In this document: one piece after another, positions 54,535 through 62,736 of the stretch
Position numbering within the stretch: position 1 is the stretch's first letter
Layout: every line of letters starts with the position of its first letter
From: an uncultured Muribaculaceae bacterium
GTDB lineage: Bacteria > Bacteroidota > Bacteroidia > Bacteroidales > Muribaculaceae
Direction of reading: 5' to 3'
Length of the DNA: 64,000 bases
Assembly (NCBI GenBank): GCA_910584125.1
Contig: CAJTXU010000006.1
Span: 22,247-86,246, forward strand
Position numbers and translations under genes: made by a program
The notes under the pieces: model-generated
What the model was told of the DNA's origin: nothing
Seen by the model: only the letters and a program-made list of their open reading frames with translations
Databases searched by the model: none

Positions 54535-54565
54535 AAGTTATCATAATTACCGCTATCCGCCAAAT
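54535..54565 (-). promoter_or_regulatory. Third leftward promoter (TTG-N20-TAACTTTG)
   Basis: On the minus strand TTG (54565-54563), 20 bp, TAACTTTG (54542-54535): full consensus and ideal spacing. There is no protein gene directly downstream; the transcript would cover the hairpins at 54353-54376. Confidence 0.65.
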
Positions 54566-54643
54566 ATTTATGATTGAAATTTGCAAAATGTGTTGTAGAA
54601 CATGTTTTTACCCAGATTTTACGCCGTGTATTCGTTGTATCTG

Positions 54644-55420
54644 TCATTTTTGCTCCGATTGAAGCTTTGCCGCCGGAGCGTCCGGACGGTATTCGTGCAG
54701 TGTCAGTTCGAGGCCGTCCCAGCGGGCGTAGGAGAACCGGGCTATCCATTCGCCCAGGACTATCATCTCCGCGCTCGCGGCTATCCGGACGCGCTCGAAC
54801 AGGTGCAGGTGGCCGTAGATGAAATATTCCACGTCGGGATGCTCGGCGAGATATTGCGTGCTGAACTCAAGGATGTTCGACATCATGCGCCGGGCGTCCT
54901 CGGGCGAGGGGCCTTCGATCTTGCGCGAATGGCGGCTCCAGTTGTAGGCGAAGGGAACGGTCCAGCGAGGATGAATGCCTGAAAATAGCTTCTGGCACAC
55001 CTTGCTGCGGAACAACCGCCTCAACAGCCTGAACGAGGGCTTGAGCCGGCCGATGCCGTCGCCGTGGGTCATGAGAAACTTATGGCCGTCGAGTTCCTCG
55101 ACCGCGTAACCGTCCACCACCTCGATGCCGAGTTCAGTGGGAAGGTAGTCGAAGATCCATATGTCGTGGTTGCCGATGAACCACACGATGCGGACGCCCC
55201 GGTCGGCGAGTTCGGCGAGTTTGCCGAAAAAGCGCACGAATCCGCGCGGCACGACATATCGGTATTCATACCAGTAGTCGAGTATGTCGCCGAGCAAAAA
55301 GAGAGCGTCGACCTCCTCCTTGATCGAATCGAGGAAGTCGACCACTCGTTTCTCGGCCTCGCGGGAATCCGCGAAATAGGGTGCTCCGAGATGGAGGTCG
55401 CTCAGGAAATAGGCCGTCAC
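54644..55420 (-). CDS. lpxH: UDP-2,3-diacylglucosamine pyrophosphatase, LpxH type
   Basis: Makes lipid X from UDP-2,3-diacylglucosamine in lipid A synthesis, at the inner face of the cytoplasmic membrane. 258 residues, a calcineurin-like metallophosphatase: YFLSDLHLGAPYF, LLGDILDYWYEY, WFIGNHDIWIFDY, MTHGDGIGR and YGHLHLFERV supply the metal ligands. The FDY region after GNHD is usual for LpxH. The start at 55420 overlaps the SufT-like gene by 4 bp (ATGA), so the two are translationally coupled. Confidence 0.9.
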   Translation of the reverse strand: MTAYFLSDLHLGAPYFADSREAEKRVVDFLDSIKEEVDALFLLGDILDYWYEYRYVVPRGFVRFFGKLAELADRGVRIVWFIGNHDIWIFDYLPTELGIEVVDGYAVEELDGHKFLMTHGDGIGRLKPSFRLLRRLFRSKVCQKLFSGIHPRWTVPFAYNWSRHSRKIEGPSPEDARRMMSNILEFSTQYLAEHPDVEYFIYGHLHLFERVRIAASAEMIVLGEWIARFSYARWDGLELTLHEYRPDAPAAKLQSEQK

Positions 55421-55758
55421 AGGAAACCGAGTTCAAGTTTAGCTTCTTCCGACATCATGTCCTGGTTCCACTCGGGCTCGAACACGAGGCGCAGGTCGAC
55501 CTTCTCGGGGCCCTTGATGCTCACGAGCTTCTGGCGGACGTCCTCCACGATGAAATCGGCGGCGGGACACGACGGCGCCGTCAGCGTCATATCGACGTGC
55601 AGGGTTTTGTCGTCGGCCGTGTAGTCGATGCGGTAGATGAGGCCGAGGTCATAGACATTGACGGGGATCTCCGGGTCGAAGACCGTGCGGAGCATCTCGA
55701 CAGTCTTGTTGATGATGCCGAGCTCTTCCTCGCTCTGGGGTTTCTCTTTGTTTTCCAT
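55417..55758 (-). CDS. MIP18/SufT-like (DUF59) iron-sulfur assembly protein
   Basis: A 113-residue protein. The central DUF59 domain has LRTVFDPEIPVNVYDLGLIY near residue 27 and the conserved Cys loop MTLTAPSCPAADFIVEDVRQ near residue 65. Such proteins (SufT, PaaD, CIA2/MIP18) help insert Fe-S clusters into target proteins. No other suf genes are close. It overlaps lpxH by 4 bp. An acidic, Lys/Glu-rich N terminus precedes the domain. Confidence 0.9.
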   Translation of the reverse strand: MENKEKPQSEEELGIINKTVEMLRTVFDPEIPVNVYDLGLIYRIDYTADDKTLHVDMTLTAPSCPAADFIVEDVRQKLVSIKGPEKVDLRLVFEPEWNQDMMSEEAKLELGFL

Positions 55759-55792
55759 ATCAGAGGTTGTTTTCCTATGTTAACACATGGAA

Positions 55793-56401
55793 TCAGAAAA
55801 GTACGGTGAAATCGACGTTCCAGCCCTGGATGCGGGCGCTGAAATTGTCGAGTTTCTTGGTCGCGGTGTCATAAGTGACGTCCCAGCAGTAGCCGCCGGT
55901 GATCTGGAAGCGTTTCCAGAGTTCTGCACCGATGCCGCACTGGATGCCCACCGAGCCGCCCGTGCGGTCGATTGCCTCGCACTTGGTGTTGCCGACGTTG
56001 AAGTTGAACACCGGTCCGGCGAAGATGAACGGCGCGACATAATTCTCGATGCCGTTCATCCGCGTCCACTTGAAACGCAGGTCGATGGGGATCTGAATCG
56101 TATGGAAGCGCAGGTCGGTGTCGCCGATGCCCTCTGATGACCACACGAACTGGTCGCCGAAGTCGCAGCGGCCGCCGTGGTTGGCATACTTCAGACCGAA
56201 ATCAACGCCGAAACCGATGCCCGGAATCATCAGCTCGCCCATCACGCCGGCCTGAAAACCGGCCAGCGTCGAGTTGCCGATGAGATGCTGCTTCCAGTAG
56301 AAGCGCGAGAAATTGGCTCCCACCGTCGGACCCCAGCGGAATTTGGCCGAGGCTCCGAGAGCCACGGCCAAAAACGCGAAAATAATCAGGAATTTTCTCA
56401 T
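55793..56401 (-). CDS. Small outer-membrane beta-barrel (PorT/Omp-b-brl family), copy 1
   Basis: A 202-residue exported protein: signal peptide (LIIFAFLAVALGASA), then eight or so beta-strands (KFRWGPTVGANFSRFYWKQ, LRFHTIQIPIDLRFKW, VAPFIFAGPVFNFNVGN) and a terminal aromatic (VDFTVLF). This is the pattern of the PorT-like/outer-membrane-beta-barrel group in Bacteroidetes, of unknown function here. The neighbouring gene upstream, 13 bp away, is a paralogue with the same strand pattern. Confidence 0.82.
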   Translation of the reverse strand: MRKFLIIFAFLAVALGASAKFRWGPTVGANFSRFYWKQHLIGNSTLAGFQAGVMGELMIPGIGFGVDFGLKYANHGGRCDFGDQFVWSSEGIGDTDLRFHTIQIPIDLRFKWTRMNGIENYVAPFIFAGPVFNFNVGNTKCEAIDRTGGSVGIQCGIGAELWKRFQITGGYCWDVTYDTATKKLDNFSARIQGWNVDFTVLF

Positions 56402-56414
56402 TACGAAGCGAATG

Positions 56415-57032
56415 TCAGAACATCCACGCGGCCGTGACGGTCCAGTAGTTGTTCTTCACCTTGATGTCGTTCGAATAGTTGAGTCCGGCGTTGTCGTTGA
56501 TCACGACCTCTGCCAGCTTGTTGAGGCCCCAGGTGTAGCCCGCGCCGATCTGCAGGTGACGGATGAGCTCGACGCCGATGCCGAGGTCCCAGCCCCACTG
56601 TGTGGTCTTGGTCGAGAAATAGCTGTCTTCGCCGCTGAGTTTGACCGCCACGTTCGGACCCGTGAAGATATAGGGCGAGATGATCGAGCCGACGGCGGGG
56701 AGGCTGAACTTGTATTTCAGATGCAGGGGAATCTCAAGGAAGTTGCCGCTCGCGTTGTATCCGTCCACGCCCTCCAGCTCGACATGGGTCTTCATGTGGG
56801 TATACATCACGGAGATGTCAGCGCCGAAACCGAGCATCGGGGCGATGTACTCGGCGGTTACGCCGGCTGTGATGCCACAGCGGTTGGACGCGTCAAGCAG
56901 TTTGGAGCCGCTGAAATGCAGCTGGTTGACGTTGAGGCCTACTTTCGGGCCGATGCCGAATTTCGCCTGTGCCGAAAGCCCTGTGCAGAGCGCGGCGAGG
57001 AGGAGGATAATTGAAAATTTTACCTTGTTCAT
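56415..57032 (-). CDS. Small outer-membrane beta-barrel (PorT/Omp-b-brl family), copy 2
   Basis: 205 residues from the ATG at 57032 (a 7-codon longer frame upstream is less likely). Signal peptide (FSIILLLAALCTGLSAQ), then KFGIGPKVGLNVNQLHFSGS, PLHLKYKFSLPAVGSIISPY and the C-terminal KVKNNYWTVTAAWMF. Copies 1 and 2 match in layout (GP.VG.N at the mature start, an external ..SPYIF.GP strand), so they probably arose by tandem duplication and share one mRNA. Divergent from priA; promoters of the two overlap within 40 bp. Confidence 0.83.
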   Translation of the reverse strand: MNKVKFSIILLLAALCTGLSAQAKFGIGPKVGLNVNQLHFSGSKLLDASNRCGITAGVTAEYIAPMLGFGADISVMYTHMKTHVELEGVDGYNASGNFLEIPLHLKYKFSLPAVGSIISPYIFTGPNVAVKLSGEDSYFSTKTTQWGWDLGIGVELIRHLQIGAGYTWGLNKLAEVVINDNAGLNYSNDIKVKNNYWTVTAAWMF

Positions 57033-57055
57033 AATATTACGGTTTGTTTCCACGG

Positions 57056-57063
57056 CAAAATTA
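57056..57063 (-). promoter_or_regulatory. -7 box (TAATTTTG) of the beta-barrel pair
   Basis: A perfect minus-strand TAnnTTTG, 24 bp before the ATG at 57032. A TTG stands only 12 bp away, so the -33 part is unclear. Confidence 0.5.
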
Positions 57064-57085
57064 AGAAAAATTTCCCAATTTTCAG

Positions 57086-57093
57086 TAAATTTG
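57086..57093 (+). promoter_or_regulatory. -7 box (TAAATTTG) of priA
   Basis: A perfect TAnnTTTG ending 4 bp before the ATG at 57098. No TTG at the right distance. If it is the real box, the mRNA starts at or inside the start codon. Confidence 0.5.
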
Positions 57094-57097
57094 CAGT

Positions 57098-59557
57098 ATG
57101 TTTGCCGAAATAATTCTGCCGTTGCCCCTGTATGGCACGTATACCTACCTGATTCCGCCCGAAATGGAGGCTTCGGTTCAGGTCGGCTCTCGCGTGTCCG
57201 TGCAGTTCGGCAAGAAGAAATACTACACCGGAATAGTCGAGCGCCTGCACGGCGACGCGCCCGATTACGAAGTCAAGCCCGTGATGGCTCTGCTCGACCC
57301 AGTGCCGGCCGTGCGTTATCCGCAACTCAAGCTCTGGCACTGGATCTCGGAATACTATCTCTGTTCGGTGGGGGAGGTCTACAAGGCCGCCCTGCCTACG
57401 GGCCTCAAGCCTGAGAGCGAGACGTTCATCACGCTCAACCCCGATTTCGACGCCCCTGAGGGCGTGAGGCTCACCGAACGCCAGACGATGGTGGTGATGC
57501 TGCTCGAGGAGAAGAAGAAGGTCCGGCTCTCGGACATCGACAAGGAACTTAAGTTCCGCAACACTGCCCAGATCATCAGCTCGATGCTCGCGCTCGGCGT
57601 CGTCAACGTCGACGAGAAGATAGTCGAGAGGTATCACGCGCGCAAGGAGACGTATGTCGTGCTCAACGCCGACCGGGGCGACGAGGAGCGCCTCCATGCC
57701 CTGTTCGACATGGTGAAGCGCTCGCGCCTGCAGGAGAAGACACTGATCAGCTGGCTCGACATGTCGGGCTGGCTCAACCGTCAGATGGAGCCGAAGCGCG
57801 TGCCGCGAAAGCAGCTGATCGAGACCGCCGGAATATCCGGTTCGATACTCAAGTCGATGATCGACAAGGGTATGTTCAGCCTTGAGAAGATGGTGATCAA
57901 CCGGTTCAACATCACGACAGGGCGTGAGATTACGCTTCCCGTCCTTTCCGACGCGCAGAACGCCGCCCTCTCCGAGATACTGACGCTTTATTCGGGGCTC
58001 CAGACCGTTCTGCTCCATGGCATCACAGGCAGCGGCAAGACCGAGATATACACCCATCTCATATCGCGCGCTTTGCGTGACGGCAACCAGGTGCTGTTTC
58101 TCGTGCCCGAGATCTCGCTCACCACGCAGCTCACCGACCGTCTGCGAGCCGTGCTCGGCGACCGTCTGCTGGTGTATCACTCCAGGTTCAGCGACAGCGA
58201 GCGCGTCGACATCTGGCACAGGATGCTCGAATCGAACGAGCCTCTCGTGGTGCTCGGCGCACGCTCGTCGGTCTTCCTGCCCTTCGCGCACTTAGGTCTG
58301 GTGATCGTCGACGAGGAGCACGAGAGCAGTTACAAGCAGTATGACCCGGCCCCGCGATACAACGCCCGCGACACGGCCATGGTGCTCGCCTCGATGCATG
58401 GCGCCAAGGTGATGCTCGGTTCGGCGACTCCGTCGGTTGAGACCTACTGGAAGGCGCTCGGCGGCAAATACGGCCTTGTCTCCCTCTCCGAACGGTTCGA
58501 GGGCTCTGTGCTTCCCGACGTCGAGATCGTCGACATGCGCGAGCAGCGTAAGAAGAAGCTCAACAGCGGAATATTGTCGGGCCCGCTGATTTCGGAGATC
58601 AGACAGACTGTAGACGACGGGCGCCAGGCTATACTCTTCCAGAACCGCAGGGGCTTCGCCCCCGTCGTGGTCTGCAAGGAGTGCGGATGGACCCCAAAAT
58701 GCGAGAACTGCGACGTCTCCCTCGTCTACCACAAGCAGTCGAACCTGATGAAATGCCATTACTGCGGGTTCACGCGGCCGTTGCCGACGCTCTGCCCGGC
58801 GTGCGGCCTGAACGGAATCGAGGTCTTCGGCTACGGCACGGAGCGCATCGCCGAGGAGGTGCACGCGAAATTCCCCGGTGCGCGCGTGTCGCGCATGGAC
58901 CTCGACACCACCCGCAACAAGGACTCGTATCAGGAGATCATCGAGGAGTTCGCCGGCCACGCCACCGACATTCTCGTCGGCACGCAGATGGTGAGCAAGG
59001 GCCTGGACTTCAACGATGTCCGTCTTGCGGGCATCATCAACGCCGACACGCTTCTAAACTTCCCCGACTTCCGCAGCAATGAGCGGGCGTTCAACATGCT
59101 CGAGCAGGTGGCGGGCCGCGCCGGCCGGCGCAAGGAAAAGGGACTCGTGCTGATCCAGACGACGGATTCTAAAAACCAAGTGCTCGACTTCGTCAGGCGA
59201 CACGACTACCGGGGATATTACGCAATGGAGATCGAGGAGCGCCGCAAGTACGCCTATCCTCCCTTCACCAAGGTCATCAACGTCTATATCCGCAACAAGG
59301 ACGCCGTGGCCGTCGACCGTGCCGCCGTGCTGTATACCAAAAAACTGAGAGAGGTGTTCGGGTCGAGGGTGCTCGGGCCCGAAAAACCGTTCGTGAGCCG
59401 TGTCGCCCTGTGGTACATACAGTCGATAATGCTCAAGATCGAGGCCGGCGCGTCGATGAAGAAGGTCAAGGAGATCCTGCGTGCCATCTACGAGCAGACG
59501 GCCTCCTGGCCCGACATGAAGACCTCGCAGGTCTACTATGACGTCGACCCGGCGTGA
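57098..59557 (+). CDS. priA: Primosomal protein N' (replication-restart helicase PriA)
   Basis: Loads the replisome at stalled forks. 819 residues: an N-terminal 3'-end-binding domain (FAEIILPLPLYGTYTYLIP), the helicase with Walker A GITGSGKTEIYTHL (about residue 310) and DEEH box VIVDEEHESSYKQ. The zinc-binding cysteines are CKECGWTPKCENCDVSLVYH, then CHYCG and CPACG; motifs V-VI (VGTQMVSKGLDFNDVRLAGI, and EQVAGRAGRRKEKG) and the C-terminal domain follow. Length is slightly above the E. coli protein (732), because of the linker before the helicase. It is the only gene on its transcript. Confidence 0.97.
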   Translation: MFAEIILPLPLYGTYTYLIPPEMEASVQVGSRVSVQFGKKKYYTGIVERLHGDAPDYEVKPVMALLDPVPAVRYPQLKLWHWISEYYLCSVGEVYKAALPTGLKPESETFITLNPDFDAPEGVRLTERQTMVVMLLEEKKKVRLSDIDKELKFRNTAQIISSMLALGVVNVDEKIVERYHARKETYVVLNADRGDEERLHALFDMVKRSRLQEKTLISWLDMSGWLNRQMEPKRVPRKQLIETAGISGSILKSMIDKGMFSLEKMVINRFNITTGREITLPVLSDAQNAALSEILTLYSGLQTVLLHGITGSGKTEIYTHLISRALRDGNQVLFLVPEISLTTQLTDRLRAVLGDRLLVYHSRFSDSERVDIWHRMLESNEPLVVLGARSSVFLPFAHLGLVIVDEEHESSYKQYDPAPRYNARDTAMVLASMHGAKVMLGSATPSVETYWKALGGKYGLVSLSERFEGSVLPDVEIVDMREQRKKKLNSGILSGPLISEIRQTVDDGRQAILFQNRRGFAPVVVCKECGWTPKCENCDVSLVYHKQSNLMKCHYCGFTRPLPTLCPACGLNGIEVFGYGTERIAEEVHAKFPGARVSRMDLDTTRNKDSYQEIIEEFAGHATDILVGTQMVSKGLDFNDVRLAGIINADTLLNFPDFRSNERAFNMLEQVAGRAGRRKEKGLVLIQTTDSKNQVLDFVRRHDYRGYYAMEIEERRKYAYPPFTKVINVYIRNKDAVAVDRAAVLYTKKLREVFGSRVLGPEKPFVSRVALWYIQSIMLKIEAGASMKKVKEILRAIYEQTASWPDMKTSQVYYDVDPA

Positions 59558-59576
59558 ACCCGTATGAAGAGCGCGT

Positions 59577-59607
59577 TTGCGATTTCCGATTTAATTTGTT
59601 AATTTTG
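59577..59607 (+). promoter_or_regulatory. Promoter of the AAA-ATPase/nuclease gene (TTG-N20-TAATTTTG)
   Basis: TTG at 59577-59579, 20 bp, TAATTTTG at 59600-59607: full consensus. The ATG lies 46 bp downstream. Confidence 0.75.
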
Positions 59608-59653
59608 TACGACGGAGGATTTCGGCCTCATAAACGACAAAACAGTCAAGACT

Positions 59654-61348
59654 ATGGAAGAACTGAGATATCCTGTGGGCGTGCAGACGTTCAGCGAGAT
59701 TAGAAACGGCGGATATGTCTATGTCGACAAGACATGGTGCATACCGTTGCTCGAAAGCGGCAAATTCTATTTCTTAGGCCGTCCGAGGCGGTTCGGCAAG
59801 AGCCTGCTGCTGTCGATGCTGCATGAATATTACGCCGGCAACCGCGGGCTGTTCAACGGTCTGGCGATCGACCGTCTGCGTCCCGAGGAATGGACGCCGC
59901 GTCCTGTCTTCCATATCGACCTGAACGGTCAGGATTTCACGGCGGCCGACAGCGTGTACAACAACCTTCACCGCCAGCTTGTGGATTACGAAGAAAAGTA
60001 TGAAGTGGCGAAAGTCGAGGGCTCGCTTTCAGACAGATTCATCTCGGTTGTGAAGAAAGCCTGTGATAAAACTGGACGGAAGGTCGTGATACTCATCGAC
60101 GAGTATGACAAACCGCTGACCGACAATATTCTAAACGAAGAACTCTATGTCGCTCACCAGGGGGCGTTGCGTGGATTTTATTCTGCACTAAAGACCTTGG
60201 ATCCATACATAAAGTTAGCGTTGCTGACGGGCGTGACGAAATTCGGCAAAGTCAATGTGTTCTCCGGACTCAACAATCTCTATGATATCTCGCTCGACGA
60301 TGAGTTTTCAGCTATCTGCGGCATCACCGAGGACGAGCTCCATGCGTATTTCGATCCTGGTGTGCATGCGATGGCGTTGAAGAACGACATGGACAAAGAC
60401 GCTATGTACGCCGAACTGAAGAAGCAGTACGACGGATATCATTTCAGTGCCGACTGCCCGGACATATACAACCCGTTCAGTCTTCTGCTTTCACTACGCA
60501 AGGGCGAGACAGGAAACTATTGGTTCTCCACGGGCACGACCAAGATGCTTGTTGACCTCGTGATGCGCAACAACATATCTTTACGCGACCTTGACGAAGA
60601 GGTTTACATGAAAGATGACCTGAGCGACATAACGGAGTTTATCTCCGATCCGGTGCCGCTATTATATCAGACGGGCTATCTGACCATCAAGTCATATAAT
60701 CGCAAGACAACCGAATTCACACTCAGATACCCGAACGAGGAGGTTGAGAACGGTTTTCTGAACGAATTCCTAAAAGGCTACGGCGGTGTTCGTGTGAAAC
60801 CCAATTCCTGTGCGTCGGCTCTGTCCGAACTGCTGAAGGAGGGCAAACCCGAGGAATTTCTCAAACGGCTGAACGCCTTCTTTGCCTCGATGCCCTACGA
60901 CCTGCGCAAGTACCAGGATTATGAGAGTTACTGGCAGACGGTGATGTATGTGCTTCTGACGATGCTCGGCTACCACACCGAGGCCGAGCGGCATACTTCC
61001 GAAGGCTCTATCGACCTTCTGGTCAAGACCCCCGGCTATATCTACGTAATCGAACTCAAGGTCGCCGACCGTCGCCGCAGGAAAGACAGCTATATGCCCG
61101 ACGAGACCGGAGAGGTCGACTGGCTCGCCGAGCCGATGACTCCATACGGAGAGCAGAAGGAAGAGGAGCAGAAATTCGAGAACGAAGACGACACAGCGGA
61201 GATTCGCCGCGTGCTCGACGCCGCCGTGCGTCAGATCGAGGAGCGTTGTTACGTCGGTGCCTTCGCCTCCGACGGCCGCAAGGTCATCAAGATAGCCGCC
61301 GTCTTCTCGGCCGCCCGTCACCGCCTCGCCAAGACTAAAATATTCTGA
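59654..61348 (+). CDS. AAA-ATPase-like protein with C-terminal PD-(D/E)XK nuclease domain
   Basis: A 564-residue protein of the group AAA-ATPase_like (PF09820) plus PD-(D/E)XK superfamily (PF08011), strongly multiplied in Bacteroidetes and of unproven role. N-terminal signature TFSEIRNGGYVYVDKT, Walker A FLGRPRRFGKSLLLSML, Walker B VVILIDEYDKPLTD, then VTKFGKVNVFSGLNNLYD. The nuclease-like C-terminal part has SIDLLVKTPGYIYVIELKVA (Asp...Glu-X-Lys) and ends near KIAAVFSAARHRLAKTKIF. Proposed roles include defence or mobile-DNA control. It has its own promoter and is somewhat A+T-richer than priA, which fits an accessory gene. Confidence 0.88.
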   Translation: MEELRYPVGVQTFSEIRNGGYVYVDKTWCIPLLESGKFYFLGRPRRFGKSLLLSMLHEYYAGNRGLFNGLAIDRLRPEEWTPRPVFHIDLNGQDFTAADSVYNNLHRQLVDYEEKYEVAKVEGSLSDRFISVVKKACDKTGRKVVILIDEYDKPLTDNILNEELYVAHQGALRGFYSALKTLDPYIKLALLTGVTKFGKVNVFSGLNNLYDISLDDEFSAICGITEDELHAYFDPGVHAMALKNDMDKDAMYAELKKQYDGYHFSADCPDIYNPFSLLLSLRKGETGNYWFSTGTTKMLVDLVMRNNISLRDLDEEVYMKDDLSDITEFISDPVPLLYQTGYLTIKSYNRKTTEFTLRYPNEEVENGFLNEFLKGYGGVRVKPNSCASALSELLKEGKPEEFLKRLNAFFASMPYDLRKYQDYESYWQTVMYVLLTMLGYHTEAERHTSEGSIDLLVKTPGYIYVIELKVADRRRRKDSYMPDETGEVDWLAEPMTPYGEQKEEEQKFENEDDTAEIRRVLDAAVRQIEERCYVGAFASDGRKVIKIAAVFSAARHRLAKTKIF

Positions 61349-61447
61349 ATGACGAGTAACTGCGAAAAATTAACTTCGGATGTCGTAGTCATACTGCGCA
61401 ATTAAATTGCCGTGCTTTATCTGGCATTCTCTTTTTTGCTGATACTC

Positions 61448-61460
61448 AAGTAATAAGTAA
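61448..61460. repeat. AAGTAATAAGTAA copy before bioA
   Basis: The 13-bp AAGTAATAAGTAA is identical to that at 43269-43281 in the nqrA-nqrB spacer. It ends 7 bp before the GTG of bioA. In the other 100 bp of this gap there is no -7 consensus and no recognised BirA site. Confidence 0.6.
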
Positions 61461-61467
61461 AATTACC

Positions 61468-62736
61468 GTGAACGAAGTATTCGACGAATTCGACAGGGAG
61501 CACCTGTGGCATCCCTACACATCGACCCACAAGCCGCTGCCGACCTACAAGGTGCGCAGCGCCAAGGGGGCTGTGATAACATTGGCCGACGGCCGTGAAC
61601 TCATCGACGGCATGTCGTCGTGGTGGTGCGTGATACATGGATACAGCAACTCCGTGCTCAACGCGGCGGCCAAGGAGCAGATAGACCGAATGTCACACAT
61701 CATGTTCGGCGGACTGACGCACGACCCGGCCATCGAGCTCGGCAAGATCCTTCTCGACATATTGCCCCCGTCGATGCGCCATATATTCTATGCCGACTCG
61801 GGGTCGGTGGCCACGGAGGTGGCTATGAAGATGGCCGTCCAGGCATATGACAATCCGCGCAAGACCAATTTCGCGACAATCCGCAGCGGGTATCACGGCG
61901 ACACATGGAACGCCATGTCGGTGTGCGACCCGGTGACGGGAATGCACGGCGCGTTCGGTCCGGCGTTGCCGATACGACACTTCGCGCCGTCGCCGCGCTG
62001 CCGCTTCCACGACGAGTGGGATCCGTCGGACTTCGAGCCGATGCGCGATATAATAAGAAAGAACTCCGACAGTCTCGCAGCCGTGATTCTCGAGCCGATA
62101 GTGCAGGGCGCCGGGGGCATGAGGTTCTATCATCCGCAGTATCTCCGCGAGCTACGCAAGGAGTGCGACGCCAACGACGTGCTGCTGATCTTCGACGAGA
62201 TCGCCACGGGTTTCGGCCGCACCGGCAGGCTGTTCGCCTGGGAACATGCCGGCGTCGAGCCCGACATCATGCTGATGGGCAAGGGCATCACCGGCGGGTT
62301 CATGACCTTCGCGGCCGTGGCGACCAACGAGCGCACGGCCGACATGATCTCCGCCTCGCAGAGCGGTGTCATGATGCACGGCCCGACATTCATGGGCAAC
62401 CCGCTCGCCTGCGCCGTGGCGGTGGCCTCGACCCGGCTGCTGCTGTCGCAGCCGTGGCAGCGGCGTGTGGCCGAGATAGAGGACATAATGCGGCGTAAGC
62501 TCGCCCCGGCGCGCGAGTTCGATAACGTCGACGATGTGCGCGTGCTCGGCGCGATAGGTGTCATACAGCTTAAGGAGGATGTGGACACGGCGTCGTTCCA
62601 GAAGAGATGCGTCGAAGAGGGGGTATGGATCCGGCCGTTCGGCAAGAACGCATACATAATGCCTCCATATATGGCAGTGACAGACGCCCAGGTCGAGAAA
62701 CTCTGCGACGCGCTCGTCAAACTCGTGCGGCAATGA
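61468..62736 (+). CDS. bioA: Adenosylmethionine--8-amino-7-oxononanoate aminotransferase
   Basis: A PLP enzyme that converts KAPA to DAPA using S-adenosylmethionine as amino donor. 422 residues, GTG start at 61468 (VNEVFDEFDREHLWHPYTS). Motifs: DGMSSWWCVIHGY, MFGGLTHDPAIELGKILLDI, SGYHGDTWNAMSVCDPVTG, LIFDEIATGFGRTGRLFAWE and the PLP-lysine IMLMGKGITGGFM (about residue 272). Typical length. The stop overlaps the bioF start by 4 bp (ATGA), so the two are translated as a pair. Confidence 0.96.
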   Translation: MNEVFDEFDREHLWHPYTSTHKPLPTYKVRSAKGAVITLADGRELIDGMSSWWCVIHGYSNSVLNAAAKEQIDRMSHIMFGGLTHDPAIELGKILLDILPPSMRHIFYADSGSVATEVAMKMAVQAYDNPRKTNFATIRSGYHGDTWNAMSVCDPVTGMHGAFGPALPIRHFAPSPRCRFHDEWDPSDFEPMRDIIRKNSDSLAAVILEPIVQGAGGMRFYHPQYLRELRKECDANDVLLIFDEIATGFGRTGRLFAWEHAGVEPDIMLMGKGITGGFMTFAAVATNERTADMISASQSGVMMHGPTFMGNPLACAVAVASTRLLLSQPWQRRVAEIEDIMRRKLAPAREFDNVDDVRVLGAIGVIQLKEDVDTASFQKRCVEEGVWIRPFGKNAYIMPPYMAVTDAQVEKLCDALVKLVRQ

